36,857 nucleotides of DNA from Clostridiales bacterium. GTDB lineage: Bacteria > Bacillota > Clostridia > Christensenellales > Aristaeellaceae. The notes below the pieces were generated by a model, which had not been told where the DNA came from, made no database searches, and saw only the letters and a program-made list of their open reading frames with translations. The stretch lies in NCBI GenBank assembly GCA_024695415.1, contig JAILIE010000046.1, forward strand, positions 1 through 36,857, in the 5' to 3' direction. The position numbers and the translations under genes were made by a program. Shown here piece after piece: positions 14,345 through 23,018 of the stretch. The number at the start of each line of letters is the position of its first letter. Within the stretch, counting starts at the first letter, position 1.

Positions 14345-15251
14345 TCCGATCCTCTCCTTTTCCGCCCGGCGGCGCATGCGCTCCTTCCGGACGATGCTGA
14401 TCGCCGCGGGCTATACGCTGGTGCTGCTCCTGCTTGCTTTCTTTATGATGCAAAGCCTCATGGGCAGCTATGTGAGCATCGCGGCCGCGAACGCGGGCGT
14501 CAACGCGTATGCCGTACTGATCGTGGCGCAGTTCGCGCTGCTGGTGCTGATCGCGCCGGCAATGACCAGCGGCGCGATCGCGGGGGAGCGCGAGCGCCGG
14601 ACGCTGGAGCTGCTGCTGGTGACCAATACCCGCTCCTTCCGGATCGTGGCCGGCAAAACGCTGGAAAGCTTCGCGCTCCTGTGCCTGCTGATTGTCTGCG
14701 GCCTGCCGGTGATGTGCCTGACCATGCTGGCGGGCGTGTCCCTCTTCCAGATTCTGCTCGGGGAAGCTTTCCTGCTGGCGGTGGCCTTCGCGGCCGCCTG
14801 CGTCGGTACGCTGGCATCGGCGCTGAGCCGGTCCACGGTGCTGGCCGCTGTGCTGAGCTACCTGATGATCCTGGCAATCGGCGTGCTGACGGCAATGCCG
14901 ATGATCCTGGGCTATCCGCAGCGGATTACGGACGTGGTGTACGATACCGCGCGCTACGCGGAGCTGACGCCGGGCGGCGCGCTGAAGATGATTTCCCCGG
15001 TGCTGCTGATGAACCCCGGTTTCGCGCTGGTCGCGCTGATCCAGGAGGAAACCCGGGTACTGAATTCCTACATGGAATACCGGGAATGGGGCCGGATCCT
15101 GGCGACCTGGCGGATGATGGACCGCGCCGGATGCGGAACCGTCGCGCTGGTGTCCTCCGGACTGATCGCCGCGTCCGGTTTCGTGCTGATGTGCGTTTCC
15201 ACGCTACTGGTCCGGCCGGGCAAAAAGCACAGGAAATCAGGCAGGAAGTAG
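14337..15251 (+). CDS. ABC-2 type permease
   Basis: This 304-aa integral membrane protein has six likely TM segments, starting with MLIAAGYTLVLLLLAFFMM. Between the second and third is the GAIAGERERRTLELLLVT segment, typical of ABC-2 permeases (cytoplasmic coupling region). It starts inside the ATPase gene (8-bp overlap), with GGAGG 9 bp before the ATG, so ATPase and permease are made together. Its last codons and stop are part of a purine-rich repeat (15237-15255) shared with 9913-9999. The short basic C-terminal tail (RPGKKHRKSGRK) is therefore partly repeat-derived. Confidence 0.9.
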   Translation: MLNPILSFSARRRMRSFRTMLIAAGYTLVLLLLAFFMMQSLMGSYVSIAAANAGVNAYAVLIVAQFALLVLIAPAMTSGAIAGERERRTLELLLVTNTRSFRIVAGKTLESFALLCLLIVCGLPVMCLTMLAGVSLFQILLGEAFLLAVAFAAACVGTLASALSRSTVLAAVLSYLMILAIGVLTAMPMILGYPQRITDVVYDTARYAELTPGGALKMISPVLLMNPGFALVALIQEETRVLNSYMEYREWGRILATWRMMDRAGCGTVALVSSGLIAASGFVLMCVSTLLVRPGKKHRKSGRK

Positions 15252-15315
15252 GAGGAGATTCCTCGCCGGCGCTCAGGATGACATCCGACCAGGATGCTTT
15301 GACCAGGAATGCTTT
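15237..15315 (+). repeat. Composite repeat patch: purine repeat, REP-like copy 2, 15-bp tandem
   Basis: Three short repeats are stacked at the end of the permease gene. TCAGGCAGGAAGTAGGAGG (15237-15255) matches the array at 9913-9999. GAGATTCCTC...GCTCAGGATGAC (15255-15282) is a REP-like element; its minus strand reads CHPERRRGIS, a hallmark spurious peptide. Then GACCAGGATGCTTT (15287-15300) is repeated as GACCAGGAATGCTTT (15301-15315). No gene lies here; the next start is at 15362. Confidence 0.6.
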
Positions 15316-15361
15316 GTGAGTTTAAGGACAAAAGATCAATGACCGATTTGAAGGGGAGAAA

Positions 15362-16852
15362 ATGACGGAACTGTTGAAAGCGCTCCGGCCGGTCCGGCGC
15401 AGGATCCGGAGGAACCGGGCCCTGCGGGGCGCGGCGGCGGGACTTGCCGCCGGCGCGGCCGCCGCGCTGCTGCTTCTGCTGCTGGCGCGGTTTGTTCCGG
15501 TGCCGGACAAGACGGTATACGCGGCTCTGCTGCTGGCGGCCGGCATACCGGCCGGCGCAGCGGCCGGCGCGCTGATTCCCGTGAAAAACCGGGAGGCAGC
15601 GACCGCCGCGGACGCCTGCGGCCTGCGGGAGCGGACGGTGACCGCGCTGGAGAACGCCGGCGGCGACGGTCCCATGGTCCGGGCCCAGCGCCGGGATGCG
15701 CTGGACGCGCTGAGGAAACTGGACGTGAAGCAAATCCGTCCCGCCCCGGTCCGGAAAGCGCTGCTGGCCGCGCTGGCGGCCTGTGTGCTGGGCACGGGGC
15801 TTCTGCTGCTGCCCGGCGGGCAGGACCGGAAAGCCGAGGAACTGAAAACGCTGCGGACGGAGATTGCCCGAGCGGAGAGCGCCATCGAGGAAGCCCTGAA
15901 GGAGGACGAAAAGGGCCTGAGCGAGGCGGAAAAAAGCGAGCTGCGGAAAATCCGGGACGAGCTGATGCAAAACCTGGACCGCAGCCGGGACGAGACGGAC
16001 GCCCTGGTCGCGCTCGACAAGGCGGAGAAGCGGCTGGAGCAGATGCGCAGCCCGTCCGCCGGCGGATCGGCGGAAGAAACGGGCGCCGCGGAAGCGCTGG
16101 CCCAGGCTCTTCAGGGAGCCGGGCTGGAATCGCAGGCGCAGGCGGCCCTCTCCGGTGACGAAAACGCGCTGGCCCAGGCGCTGGCCGGAATGAGCGCGGA
16201 GGAGACGCAGGCGCTGGCGGAAGCCATGGAAAGCCTGAACGGCGAAGCCCTGGCCGCGGCGGAGGCCATGGAAGGCGCGGCGCAGTCCGGGGACGCGGAA
16301 CAGGCGGCGGCTCAGGCGCTCCAGGCGCTCAGCGCGTCCGGGAGCGGGAGCATGGCCGCCTCAGCGATGCAGCAGGCTGTGCAGGGACTGAAGGCCGCGC
16401 TCGGCGGACAGGGGAACGGTCCCTCCGGAAGCGAAGGCTCCGGGGCAGGCACGGGCGGCTCCGGCGGCCAGGGCACGGGATCCGGCGCGGGCCGGGGAAC
16501 GACCAACGAGGACCAGGGCGGAAACGGGACATCCGGCAATCCGTCCTCCGGACCGGTCCGGGGAAACGACGCCCCGGAATACCGCGAGGGGAAATACGAA
16601 ACGATTTACGATCCGGAACGGGTCGATATCGCCACCCGGGACGTGATGACGAACCAGCAGCAGCTGGGAAACGATTCCGTGCAGATTGAGGCCGGGCAGG
16701 GGCGCGGCACCCTGGAGGGGGACGTGCCCTATACCAGCGTGATCGGGGAATACGCCAGCGGAGAGGCGAAATCCGCGGAGAGCGAGAACCTGACCGCGGA
16801 GCAGCGGGAATGGGTCGCGGAGTATTTCCGGCTCCTGACAGAACAGCAGTAA
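15362..16852 (+). CDS. Ala/Gly-rich membrane protein of MoxR/vWA cluster
   Basis: The 496-aa protein begins with two closely spaced TM segments (about residues 22-42 and 50-72), then a third near 138-156 (LLAALAACVLGTGLLLL). A charged helical and probably coiled-coil region (EELKTLRTEIARAESAIEEA) follows, then a long Ala/Glu/Gln-rich helical stretch. Near residues 355-400 there is a Gly/Ser-rich flexible linker. The C-terminal 100 residues, with YETIYDPERVDIATRD and a final helix LTAEQREWVAEYFRLL, look folded. I do not recognise a named family. Position directly before moxR suggests it is the membrane partner or substrate of the MoxR ATPase. Start: AAGGGGAG immediately before the ATG. Confidence 0.75.
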   Translation: MTELLKALRPVRRRIRRNRALRGAAAGLAAGAAAALLLLLLARFVPVPDKTVYAALLLAAGIPAGAAAGALIPVKNREAATAADACGLRERTVTALENAGGDGPMVRAQRRDALDALRKLDVKQIRPAPVRKALLAALAACVLGTGLLLLPGGQDRKAEELKTLRTEIARAESAIEEALKEDEKGLSEAEKSELRKIRDELMQNLDRSRDETDALVALDKAEKRLEQMRSPSAGGSAEETGAAEALAQALQGAGLESQAQAALSGDENALAQALAGMSAEETQALAEAMESLNGEALAAAEAMEGAAQSGDAEQAAAQALQALSASGSGSMAASAMQQAVQGLKAALGGQGNGPSGSEGSGAGTGGSGGQGTGSGAGRGTTNEDQGGNGTSGNPSSGPVRGNDAPEYREGKYETIYDPERVDIATRDVMTNQQQLGNDSVQIEAGQGRGTLEGDVPYTSVIGEYASGEAKSAESENLTAEQREWVAEYFRLLTEQQ

Positions 16853-16865
16853 GAGAGGTACTAAA

Positions 16866-17840
16866 ATGAACACGAATGAATCAATCAGCCTTTTCGCGGA
16901 GCAGTATGACCGGCTGAAAAAGGAAATCGCGCTGGAAATGATCGGCCAGGAGGACGTGGTGGAACATCTGCTGCTGGCGGTAATCGCCGGCGGCAACGTG
17001 CTGCTGGAAGGCGTGCCCGGCCTGGGCAAGACCCACCTGGTGCGGGTGCTCAGCCGCGTGCTGGACCTGCCGTTCTCCCGGATCCAGTTTACGCCGGACC
17101 TGATGCCGGCGGATATCACGGGCACGAATATCCTTGTCCGCACGGAGGAGGGCAACAGTTTTCGCTTCCAGGAAGGCCCGCTGTTCTCTTCCATCGTGCT
17201 GGCGGACGAGATCAACCGCGCGACGCCGAAAACCCAGGCCGCGCTGCTGGAAGCCATGCAGGAGCATTCCGTGACCGTGGCCGGGAAAACGATGGCGCTG
17301 CCGGAACCGTACTTTGTGCTGGCGACCCAGAACCCTGTGGAGCAGGAGGGCACCTATCCGCTGCCGGAGGCGCAGCTGGACCGCTTCCTGTTCAAGGTCC
17401 TGGTGCCCTTCCCGACGCTCCGGGAACTGGACGGCATCATGAACCTGACCGTCGGGACGGCGGAAAAGCATGCCTCCCGGGTGATCGGGGCGGAGGAACT
17501 CCTGCGGATGCGGGAGACCGCGCGCCAGGTGCCGATCGCTTCCAGCGTACAGGAATACGCCCTGAAGCTGGTGCTGGCCACCCATCCGGAACAGGCGGAC
17601 GCGCCGGAGATTACCCGGAAGTACCTGCGCTTCGGCGCCAGCCCCCGGGCGGCCCAGGCGATCCTGGCCACCGCGCGGGTGCGCGCGCTGAACCAGGGAC
17701 GGTACAACGCGGCGTTTGAGGATATCCGCTATGTGGCTCCGGCCTGCCTGCGCCACCGGCTCGCGCTGAATTTCGCGGCGGTGACCGAGGGGAAGAGCAT
17801 CGAGAGCATCATCGCGCAACTCATGAAGGAGCTGGAATAA
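16866..17840 (+). CDS. MoxR-family AAA+ ATPase
   Basis: The 324-aa protein is a standard MoxR ATPase, a chaperone-like AAA+ protein that usually matures or activates vWA-domain partners encoded beside it. Visible motifs are Walker A GVPGLGKT (49-56), Walker B with LADEINRA (Asp114, Glu115), the MoxR-typical TPKTQAALLEAMQE, sensor 1 ATQNPVEQEGTYPLPEAQLD and the C-terminal lid with FGASPRAAQAIL. No signal or TM segment is present, so it is cytoplasmic. GAGAGG lies 7 bp before the ATG. The DUF58 gene follows after 6 bp, the common gene order. Confidence 0.95.
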   Translation: MNTNESISLFAEQYDRLKKEIALEMIGQEDVVEHLLLAVIAGGNVLLEGVPGLGKTHLVRVLSRVLDLPFSRIQFTPDLMPADITGTNILVRTEEGNSFRFQEGPLFSSIVLADEINRATPKTQAALLEAMQEHSVTVAGKTMALPEPYFVLATQNPVEQEGTYPLPEAQLDRFLFKVLVPFPTLRELDGIMNLTVGTAEKHASRVIGAEELLRMRETARQVPIASSVQEYALKLVLATHPEQADAPEITRKYLRFGASPRAAQAILATARVRALNQGRYNAAFEDIRYVAPACLRHRLALNFAAVTEGKSIESIIAQLMKELE

Positions 17841-17846
17841 GGAACC

Positions 17847-18695
17847 ATGCTGACTGACGCTTTTCTTTCCCGGCTGGACACGCTGCAGCTGGCGGTCCGC
17901 GGGCGCGCCCGCGGCGGAGCCGGGGGCACCCGGCGCTCGGCGCAGACGGGCTCGTCGGCGGAGTTTTCCGATTACCGGGAGTATATTCCCGGGGACGATA
18001 TCCGCCGGATCGACTGGAACGCGCTGGCGCGGTTTGACAAGCTGTTCCTGAAGCTGTTCATGGAGGAGCAGGAGTCCGCGGTCACGATTCTGCTGGACGC
18101 CAGCGCCTCCATGGCGGAAAAATGGGAACTGGCCCGGCAGGCGGCGGAGACCGCCGCCTACCTGGCGCTGACCGGCGGGGACCGGCTGCGGGTATACTGC
18201 CTGCGGGAGGACGGAAACCGGATGTCTCCCGTCCTGTCCGGCCGTCCGGCTTACGCGCGGCTGTGCCAATTCCTGGACGCGTGCGAACCCGCCGGCGAGG
18301 GATGCCTGGCGGAAGCGGTCCGGCGGGTGGACGGCCTGCGCAAGGGACTATGCTTTGTCATCAGCGACTGCTACGAGGAAGAGGGAATCGGCGGTACGCT
18401 GGATTACCTGCGTTATTGCAAACAGGAGTGCGGGGTGATCCAGCCCCTGTCAGCCTTTGAGATGGATCCGGAGCTGGACGGCGCGGTGCGTCTGGAGGAC
18501 AGCGAAAGCGGCCGGAAGGTGGAGATCCTGGCGGACCGCGCCGTGATCCGGGATTACCGGAAGACACTGGAGAGGTTCCTGGACGAGACCCGCGGGGAAT
18601 GCTTCCGCCGGGAAGTGCCGTACATGCTGCTGGACGGCCGGAAGAACTTCGGGGAAGAGATTATTCCGCTCCTGGTTGAAAACCGGTTTGTCTGA
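17847..18695 (+). CDS. DUF58 (vWA-like) protein partner of MoxR
   Basis: This 282-aa protein has the DUF58 hallmark FSDYREYIPGDDIRRIDW starting near residue 40, followed by LARFDKLFLKLFMEEQE. The vWA-like fold then shows LLDASASM (DxSxS) and later CFVISDCYEEEG. It lacks the N-terminal TM segments that many DUF58 proteins have. The start codon ATG at 17847 is 6 bp after moxR stops, and TAAGGA overlapping that stop serves as ribosome site. Such proteins are expected to work with MoxR; the biochemical role is not established in general. Confidence 0.92.
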   Translation: MLTDAFLSRLDTLQLAVRGRARGGAGGTRRSAQTGSSAEFSDYREYIPGDDIRRIDWNALARFDKLFLKLFMEEQESAVTILLDASASMAEKWELARQAAETAAYLALTGGDRLRVYCLREDGNRMSPVLSGRPAYARLCQFLDACEPAGEGCLAEAVRRVDGLRKGLCFVISDCYEEEGIGGTLDYLRYCKQECGVIQPLSAFEMDPELDGAVRLEDSESGRKVEILADRAVIRDYRKTLERFLDETRGECFRREVPYMLLDGRKNFGEEIIPLLVENRFV

Positions 18696-18752
18696 GCAGA
18701 CATGCCGGGGATTGCCCCGGAAACCCTGAAAACATCTGATTGAGGATTGACT

Positions 18753-20318
18753 ATGATTTCATTTGCTGCCCCGCAGTTCGCGTGGGCGCTGGCGGTGCCG
18801 GCGGCTATCCTGGCCCTGTATTTTCTCCGCCGGCGATATATGCCCCGGGCGGTGCCGAGCACCTTCCTGTGGCGCCGGGCTGTGCGGGATCACGCGGCGA
18901 ACCGGCCCCTGCAGCGGCTGCGCAGGAACCTGCTGCTGCCTGTTCAGCTGCTGGCGGCGCTTTTGCTGGTGCTGGGGCTGATGAAGCCGATGATATCCGG
19001 AGGAACCGCGGGCCGGACCGTGATGATCTTTGACCTGTCGGGCAGCATGCAGACCGTGTCCGCCGGAAAGAGCCGGCTGGACCTGGCGAAGGAGCGCGCG
19101 CTGGAGACGATCGCCGGCCTGCCGGCGGAAGAGGAGATCACGATCCTGACCGCGGAGGACGGCGCGGGCCGGACCGCGCTGACCACGACGGACCGGGAGG
19201 AAGCCCGGCGCGCGGTCATGGCGCTCACCTGCGGAAACGGTACCGCGGATATCGACCGGGCCCTGTCCCTGGCGGAGGCAATCCGCCGGGAAGACGAGGA
19301 TACCGGCGCGCGGCTGATTGTCTATTCGGATGAGTATATCCCCGCCGCGGGAGTGAACGCGGTGAATGTCGGCCGGGGCGAAAGCAACCGGGCGGTGTAT
19401 TCCGTATCCGCGGAGGAAGGCTCCGTCTACGCCCGCGCGGCGAATTTCGGCGAGGCCTGCACGCTGACCCTGGTCTGCCGCGCGGACGGAAAAACGGTGG
19501 AAGCGAAGGAGACGGAGATTCCCGCCGGCGAGACCGCGGGGGTCCGTTTCACCATTCCGGAGGGAACCCGGATCGCGGAGGTGGAAATCCGCGAGGCGGA
19601 CGCGCTGGCAGCGGACAACCGGGCGGAGGCGCCGGTGATCCGGAGCGTAAAACGCACGGTCGCGCTGACCGCGGACAGCCTGTTCCTGGAAAGCGCGCTG
19701 CGCGTGCGGCCGGACGTCGCCGTGATCCGCGCGGAGGCGGACGCGCTGGAAACCACGGCAGCGGACCTTTATATCATCGGGGAATCCCCGGTGATCTTTA
19801 CCCTGCATCCCGCTGAAACCTTATTCACCTGGGCGGAGGAGAAGGAAGCAGAAGGCGCGCTGTCCTCTGCCGGCGAGAACCCGCTGACCGCGGGGCTGAC
19901 AATGAAAAACGTGGCGCTGCGCACCCTGCGGCCGCTTACGGGCGGCAAAGGAGCGCTGCTGGCCGGGGAGGACGTCGCCGCCGCGTACGCGGACGGCGAG
20001 GCCGCGGTCGGCTTCGACCTGCACGATACCAACCTGCCGCTGAAGTATGATTTCCCGCTGCTGATCCAGAACATCCTGGATTACCTGCTGCCTCCGGCCA
20101 CGGAGGTCGTGCCGGAAACGGCGGACCCGATGCCGCTCCGGGAGAGCGACGTGCGGTCGGTGGCGCCGGAAACGGAGGCCGCCGGGACGTCCGGGGGGCG
20201 TGTGCGGGGACGGGACCTGACGGAATGGTGCCTGGCGGGTTTCCTGGTACTGCTCCTGGCGGAATTCCTGCTGGCCCGGGAACCCTGGGTCCGGAACGAG
20301 GGGAGGGGACGCGGATGA
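18753..20318 (+). CDS. BatA-like membrane protein with vWA domain
   Basis: The first 80 residues (FAAPQFAWALAVPAAILALY, then FLRRRYMPRAVPSTFLWRR and a second TM LLPVQLLAALLLVLGLM) match the BatA/aerotolerance N-terminal domain. A vWA domain follows with MIDAS residues DLSGS (94-98) and a TADIDRAL stretch. The middle is a beta-rich region, and a C-terminal TM (LAGFLVLLLAEFLLA) ends the 521-aa protein. The domain arrangement resembles Bat-operon proteins. ATG 18753 is preferred over the in-frame TTG at 18747, because TTGAGG lies 7 bp before the ATG. The stop overlaps the next start as ATGA, so translation is coupled. Confidence 0.85.
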   Translation: MISFAAPQFAWALAVPAAILALYFLRRRYMPRAVPSTFLWRRAVRDHAANRPLQRLRRNLLLPVQLLAALLLVLGLMKPMISGGTAGRTVMIFDLSGSMQTVSAGKSRLDLAKERALETIAGLPAEEEITILTAEDGAGRTALTTTDREEARRAVMALTCGNGTADIDRALSLAEAIRREDEDTGARLIVYSDEYIPAAGVNAVNVGRGESNRAVYSVSAEEGSVYARAANFGEACTLTLVCRADGKTVEAKETEIPAGETAGVRFTIPEGTRIAEVEIREADALAADNRAEAPVIRSVKRTVALTADSLFLESALRVRPDVAVIRAEADALETTAADLYIIGESPVIFTLHPAETLFTWAEEKEAEGALSSAGENPLTAGLTMKNVALRTLRPLTGGKGALLAGEDVAAAYADGEAAVGFDLHDTNLPLKYDFPLLIQNILDYLLPPATEVVPETADPMPLRESDVRSVAPETEAAGTSGGRVRGRDLTEWCLAGFLVLLLAEFLLAREPWVRNEGRGRG

Positions 20319-22960
20319 GTTTCGAGTTTGCCCATCCCCTCCGGCTGCTGCTGATTCCGCTGTGCGCCGCGGTGATCGCCGCGATTGCGCTGATCCGGCG
20401 GAGCCGCAGCCTGAAGGAAAAAGTATCGCATATCCTGCGATACATCATCGTCATCCTGGCCGTGCTCGCCCTGAGCGGCATGAGTCTGATGACCGCCAGC
20501 CCGGACCGGGCCGCGTGGCTCGTGGTGGACGTGTCCGCCTCCGTGAACCAGGAGGAAAACCTGACCCTGGCCCGGCAGGCCCTGGAAGCGTCCGGGGAAG
20601 GCCGGCGCAACGGCGTGATCGTTTACGGCCGGAACGCGGCCGTGGAGCGGGCGCTGTCGGAGCATCCCGCGCTGCGGGAAATCTACAGCCGGATCGACCG
20701 GGACGGCAGCGACCTGGGTGAAGCCCTGGAACTGGCGGCGGCCCTGCTGCCGGCGGACGCGAACGGCGGGATCGCCGTGATCAGCGACGGGCTGGTCACC
20801 GGAAGCGAGGAATACCTGACAACCAACCGGGGCATTCCGGTCAATACGCTGAAGACGGAACGCACCGCCGGGCCGGACGCCCAGGTGACGGATGTTTCCG
20901 TACCCGCGTCCCTGTATAGCGGCCAGAAATACACCACGATGGTGACCGTGCATTCGAACACGGCCGGGGAAGCGACCCTGGCGCTGACGGAAAACCACGG
21001 GGAAACCCGCACGCGCACCGTGACGCTGCGAAAAGGGGAGAACACCTTTGCCTTTGAGTCCGTCGCCGCTTCCGGCGGCGTGATTCCCTGCGAGGCGCGG
21101 ATCATCCTGCCCGGGGACACGGTCTCCGCCAACGACATGAACGGCGCCTACACGACGGTAACCGGCGGAATCAGCGTGCTGATCGCCGAGGGCCGGAGCG
21201 GCGAGGGCGAGGAACTGCGGAAAATGCTGGAGAGCGTCTCGATGAGCGTCCGCGTGATTCCCGCGTCCATGATCAGCGAGGACGCGGCGGAACTGTGGGC
21301 GTACCACGCGGTGGCGCTGGTCAATGTCGACGCGGACCAGCTGACGGAAGGGCAGATGGACGCGCTGGACCGGGCGGCCCGGGAGACAGGAGTCGGCATC
21401 GCGGTATTCGGCGGCGACAGCAGCTATGCCCTGGGCGGTTACCGGGGCAGCGCGCTGGAGAAAATGCTGCCCGTGACGATCGACGTGCGCAATAAGCTGG
21501 ACCTGCCGACGACCGCGCTGGTGCTGGCGATCGACAAGTCCGGTTCGATGATGGACGGATCCTGGGGCGTGACCCGGCTGGAGCTTGCCCGGGAGGCGGC
21601 CTGCAGCGCGCTGGAGGTGCTGAACGAGCGGGACCAGGCCGGCGTGATCGCCTTTGACGACACCGGGAAATGGGTGGTGACCCTGCAGAACGTGACGGAT
21701 GTCGCCGCGATGCAGAACCAGGTCCGCACAATCCGCCTGGGCGGCGGAACCGCGTTCTATTCCCCGATGAAGATGGCCCTGGAGGCGCTCCGCGGCGCGA
21801 ACGCGCAGTATAAGCACGTGATCTTCCTGTCTGACGGTGAGGCCGGGGATACGGGATACCAGGACGTCGCCCGCGAAATGGCGGACGCCGGCATCACGCT
21901 GACCACGGTGGCCGTCGGCGACGGCGCGGATTACGCGGGACTGAAGCAGCTGGCGGAGACCGGCGGCGGGCGGATGTATGCCGCGGGTCCCTTTGACAGC
22001 CTGCCGAAGATCTTTACCAAGGAAACGATGATGATTTCCGGTTCCTATGTACAGAACCGGACCTTTACCCCGGCGGTGACGGACGCCTCCATGACGGATT
22101 TCGACGGCTTCCCGGTGCTGACCGGATACCTGGCGACGACGGAGAAACCGCTTGCCACGGTTTCCCTGTGCAGCGACCGCCAGGATCCGATCCTCGCCTG
22201 GTGGCAGTACGGCGCCGGAAAGGTGGCGGCCTGGACGAGCGACGTGCGGGGCGGATGGACCGCGTCCTTCCTGAACTGGGACGGGGCCGCGGAATTCTTC
22301 GGAGGGATCATTTCCTGGATCCTGCCGGCGCATGACGCCGCGGGCGAGTCACTGCTCGCGGACGGAAAGCTCCGCTATGTGTCCAACGCGGCGGAGGATA
22401 TCCTGGCAGAGGCTTCCCGGGCGGAGGCGCGGATCGTCCGCCCGGACGGAAGCACGCAGACCGTCATGCTGGAACAGACGAGCGCCAGCGGATTTGAGGG
22501 AGAGGCGGATACCGCGCTGCCCGGAGCCTATTCCGTACGGATTACGCTGCTGGACCGGCAGGGGCATGAACTCCTTTCCGCGGACAGCGGCGCGGTGGTT
22601 TCCTGGACCCGGGAGTACGACCTGCGCGGCACCGAGGACGGACAGCTGGAACGCCTGAGCGCGGAAACCGGCGGACAGGCGGAAGGGGATCCCGCGAAGC
22701 TGCTTTCCTTCCCGGATACCGCGGCGCGGAAACGGAAGGAACTGACGGGCCCGCTGATGATTCTCGCGGCGCTGATCTTCCTGTTTGACATCGCCCAGCG
22801 GCGTCTGGACTGGATCCGTGAACCCGCGGAAAAGCCGGCGGCCGAAAAGAAGCCGGAACGGAAGGAAAAGAAGAAGCCGGAAATGGCGGAGAAGACGGAA
22901 CAGGGACCGCAGGCGGCGGACGTCCTGTGGCAGAACCTGCAAAAGAAGAAGAGATTGTAA
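20315..22960 (+). CDS. Membrane protein with two vWA domains and amidotransferase-like region
   Basis: The 881-aa protein begins with two TM segments (about 8-26 and 42-60). A first vWA domain follows with DVSAS (72-76) and GIAVISDG. A beta-sandwich region comes next, then a glutamine-amidotransferase-like stretch (YHAVALVNVDADQLTEGQMD, GIAVFGGDSSYALGGY). A second, canonical vWA domain starts at DKSGS (407-411), with IFLSDGEAGD downstream. A C-terminal TM (GPLMILAALIFLFDIA) precedes a Lys/Glu-rich cytoplasmic tail. The ATG at 20315 overlaps the upstream stop by 4 bp, and GGGGAGGGG lies just upstream. It closes the cluster; a new promoter overlaps its stop codon. Confidence 0.82.
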   Translation: MSFEFAHPLRLLLIPLCAAVIAAIALIRRSRSLKEKVSHILRYIIVILAVLALSGMSLMTASPDRAAWLVVDVSASVNQEENLTLARQALEASGEGRRNGVIVYGRNAAVERALSEHPALREIYSRIDRDGSDLGEALELAAALLPADANGGIAVISDGLVTGSEEYLTTNRGIPVNTLKTERTAGPDAQVTDVSVPASLYSGQKYTTMVTVHSNTAGEATLALTENHGETRTRTVTLRKGENTFAFESVAASGGVIPCEARIILPGDTVSANDMNGAYTTVTGGISVLIAEGRSGEGEELRKMLESVSMSVRVIPASMISEDAAELWAYHAVALVNVDADQLTEGQMDALDRAARETGVGIAVFGGDSSYALGGYRGSALEKMLPVTIDVRNKLDLPTTALVLAIDKSGSMMDGSWGVTRLELAREAACSALEVLNERDQAGVIAFDDTGKWVVTLQNVTDVAAMQNQVRTIRLGGGTAFYSPMKMALEALRGANAQYKHVIFLSDGEAGDTGYQDVAREMADAGITLTTVAVGDGADYAGLKQLAETGGGRMYAAGPFDSLPKIFTKETMMISGSYVQNRTFTPAVTDASMTDFDGFPVLTGYLATTEKPLATVSLCSDRQDPILAWWQYGAGKVAAWTSDVRGGWTASFLNWDGAAEFFGGIISWILPAHDAAGESLLADGKLRYVSNAAEDILAEASRAEARIVRPDGSTQTVMLEQTSASGFEGEADTALPGAYSVRITLLDRQGHELLSADSGAVVSWTREYDLRGTEDGQLERLSAETGGQAEGDPAKLLSFPDTAARKRKELTGPLMILAALIFLFDIAQRRLDWIREPAEKPAAEKKPERKEKKKPEMAEKTEQGPQAADVLWQNLQKKKRL

Positions 22961-22983
22961 TCCCGCGGGAAACAGGGTACAAT
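22955..22983 (+). promoter_or_regulatory. Putative sigma-A promoter for secreted protein gene
   Basis: TTGTAA (22955-22960) and TACAAT (22978-22983) are exactly 17 bp apart. The -35 box overlaps the TAA stop of the preceding gene. The start at 23019 is 36 bp downstream. Confidence 0.6.
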
Positions 22984-23018
22984 AGGCAAAACAAAACGGA
23001 CAGGGGAGGGAAAGGACA

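Noticed and set aside
15299-15327. Promoter before the 496-aa membrane protein gene
   Set aside because: TTGACC is followed at 17 bp only by TTAAGG, a poor -10, and it lies in a tandem repeat.
20081-22333. Long minus-strand frame of 750 codons
   Set aside because: Antisense to the vWA genes, which have clear MIDAS motifs; the product has a shadow-like composition and no start signal.
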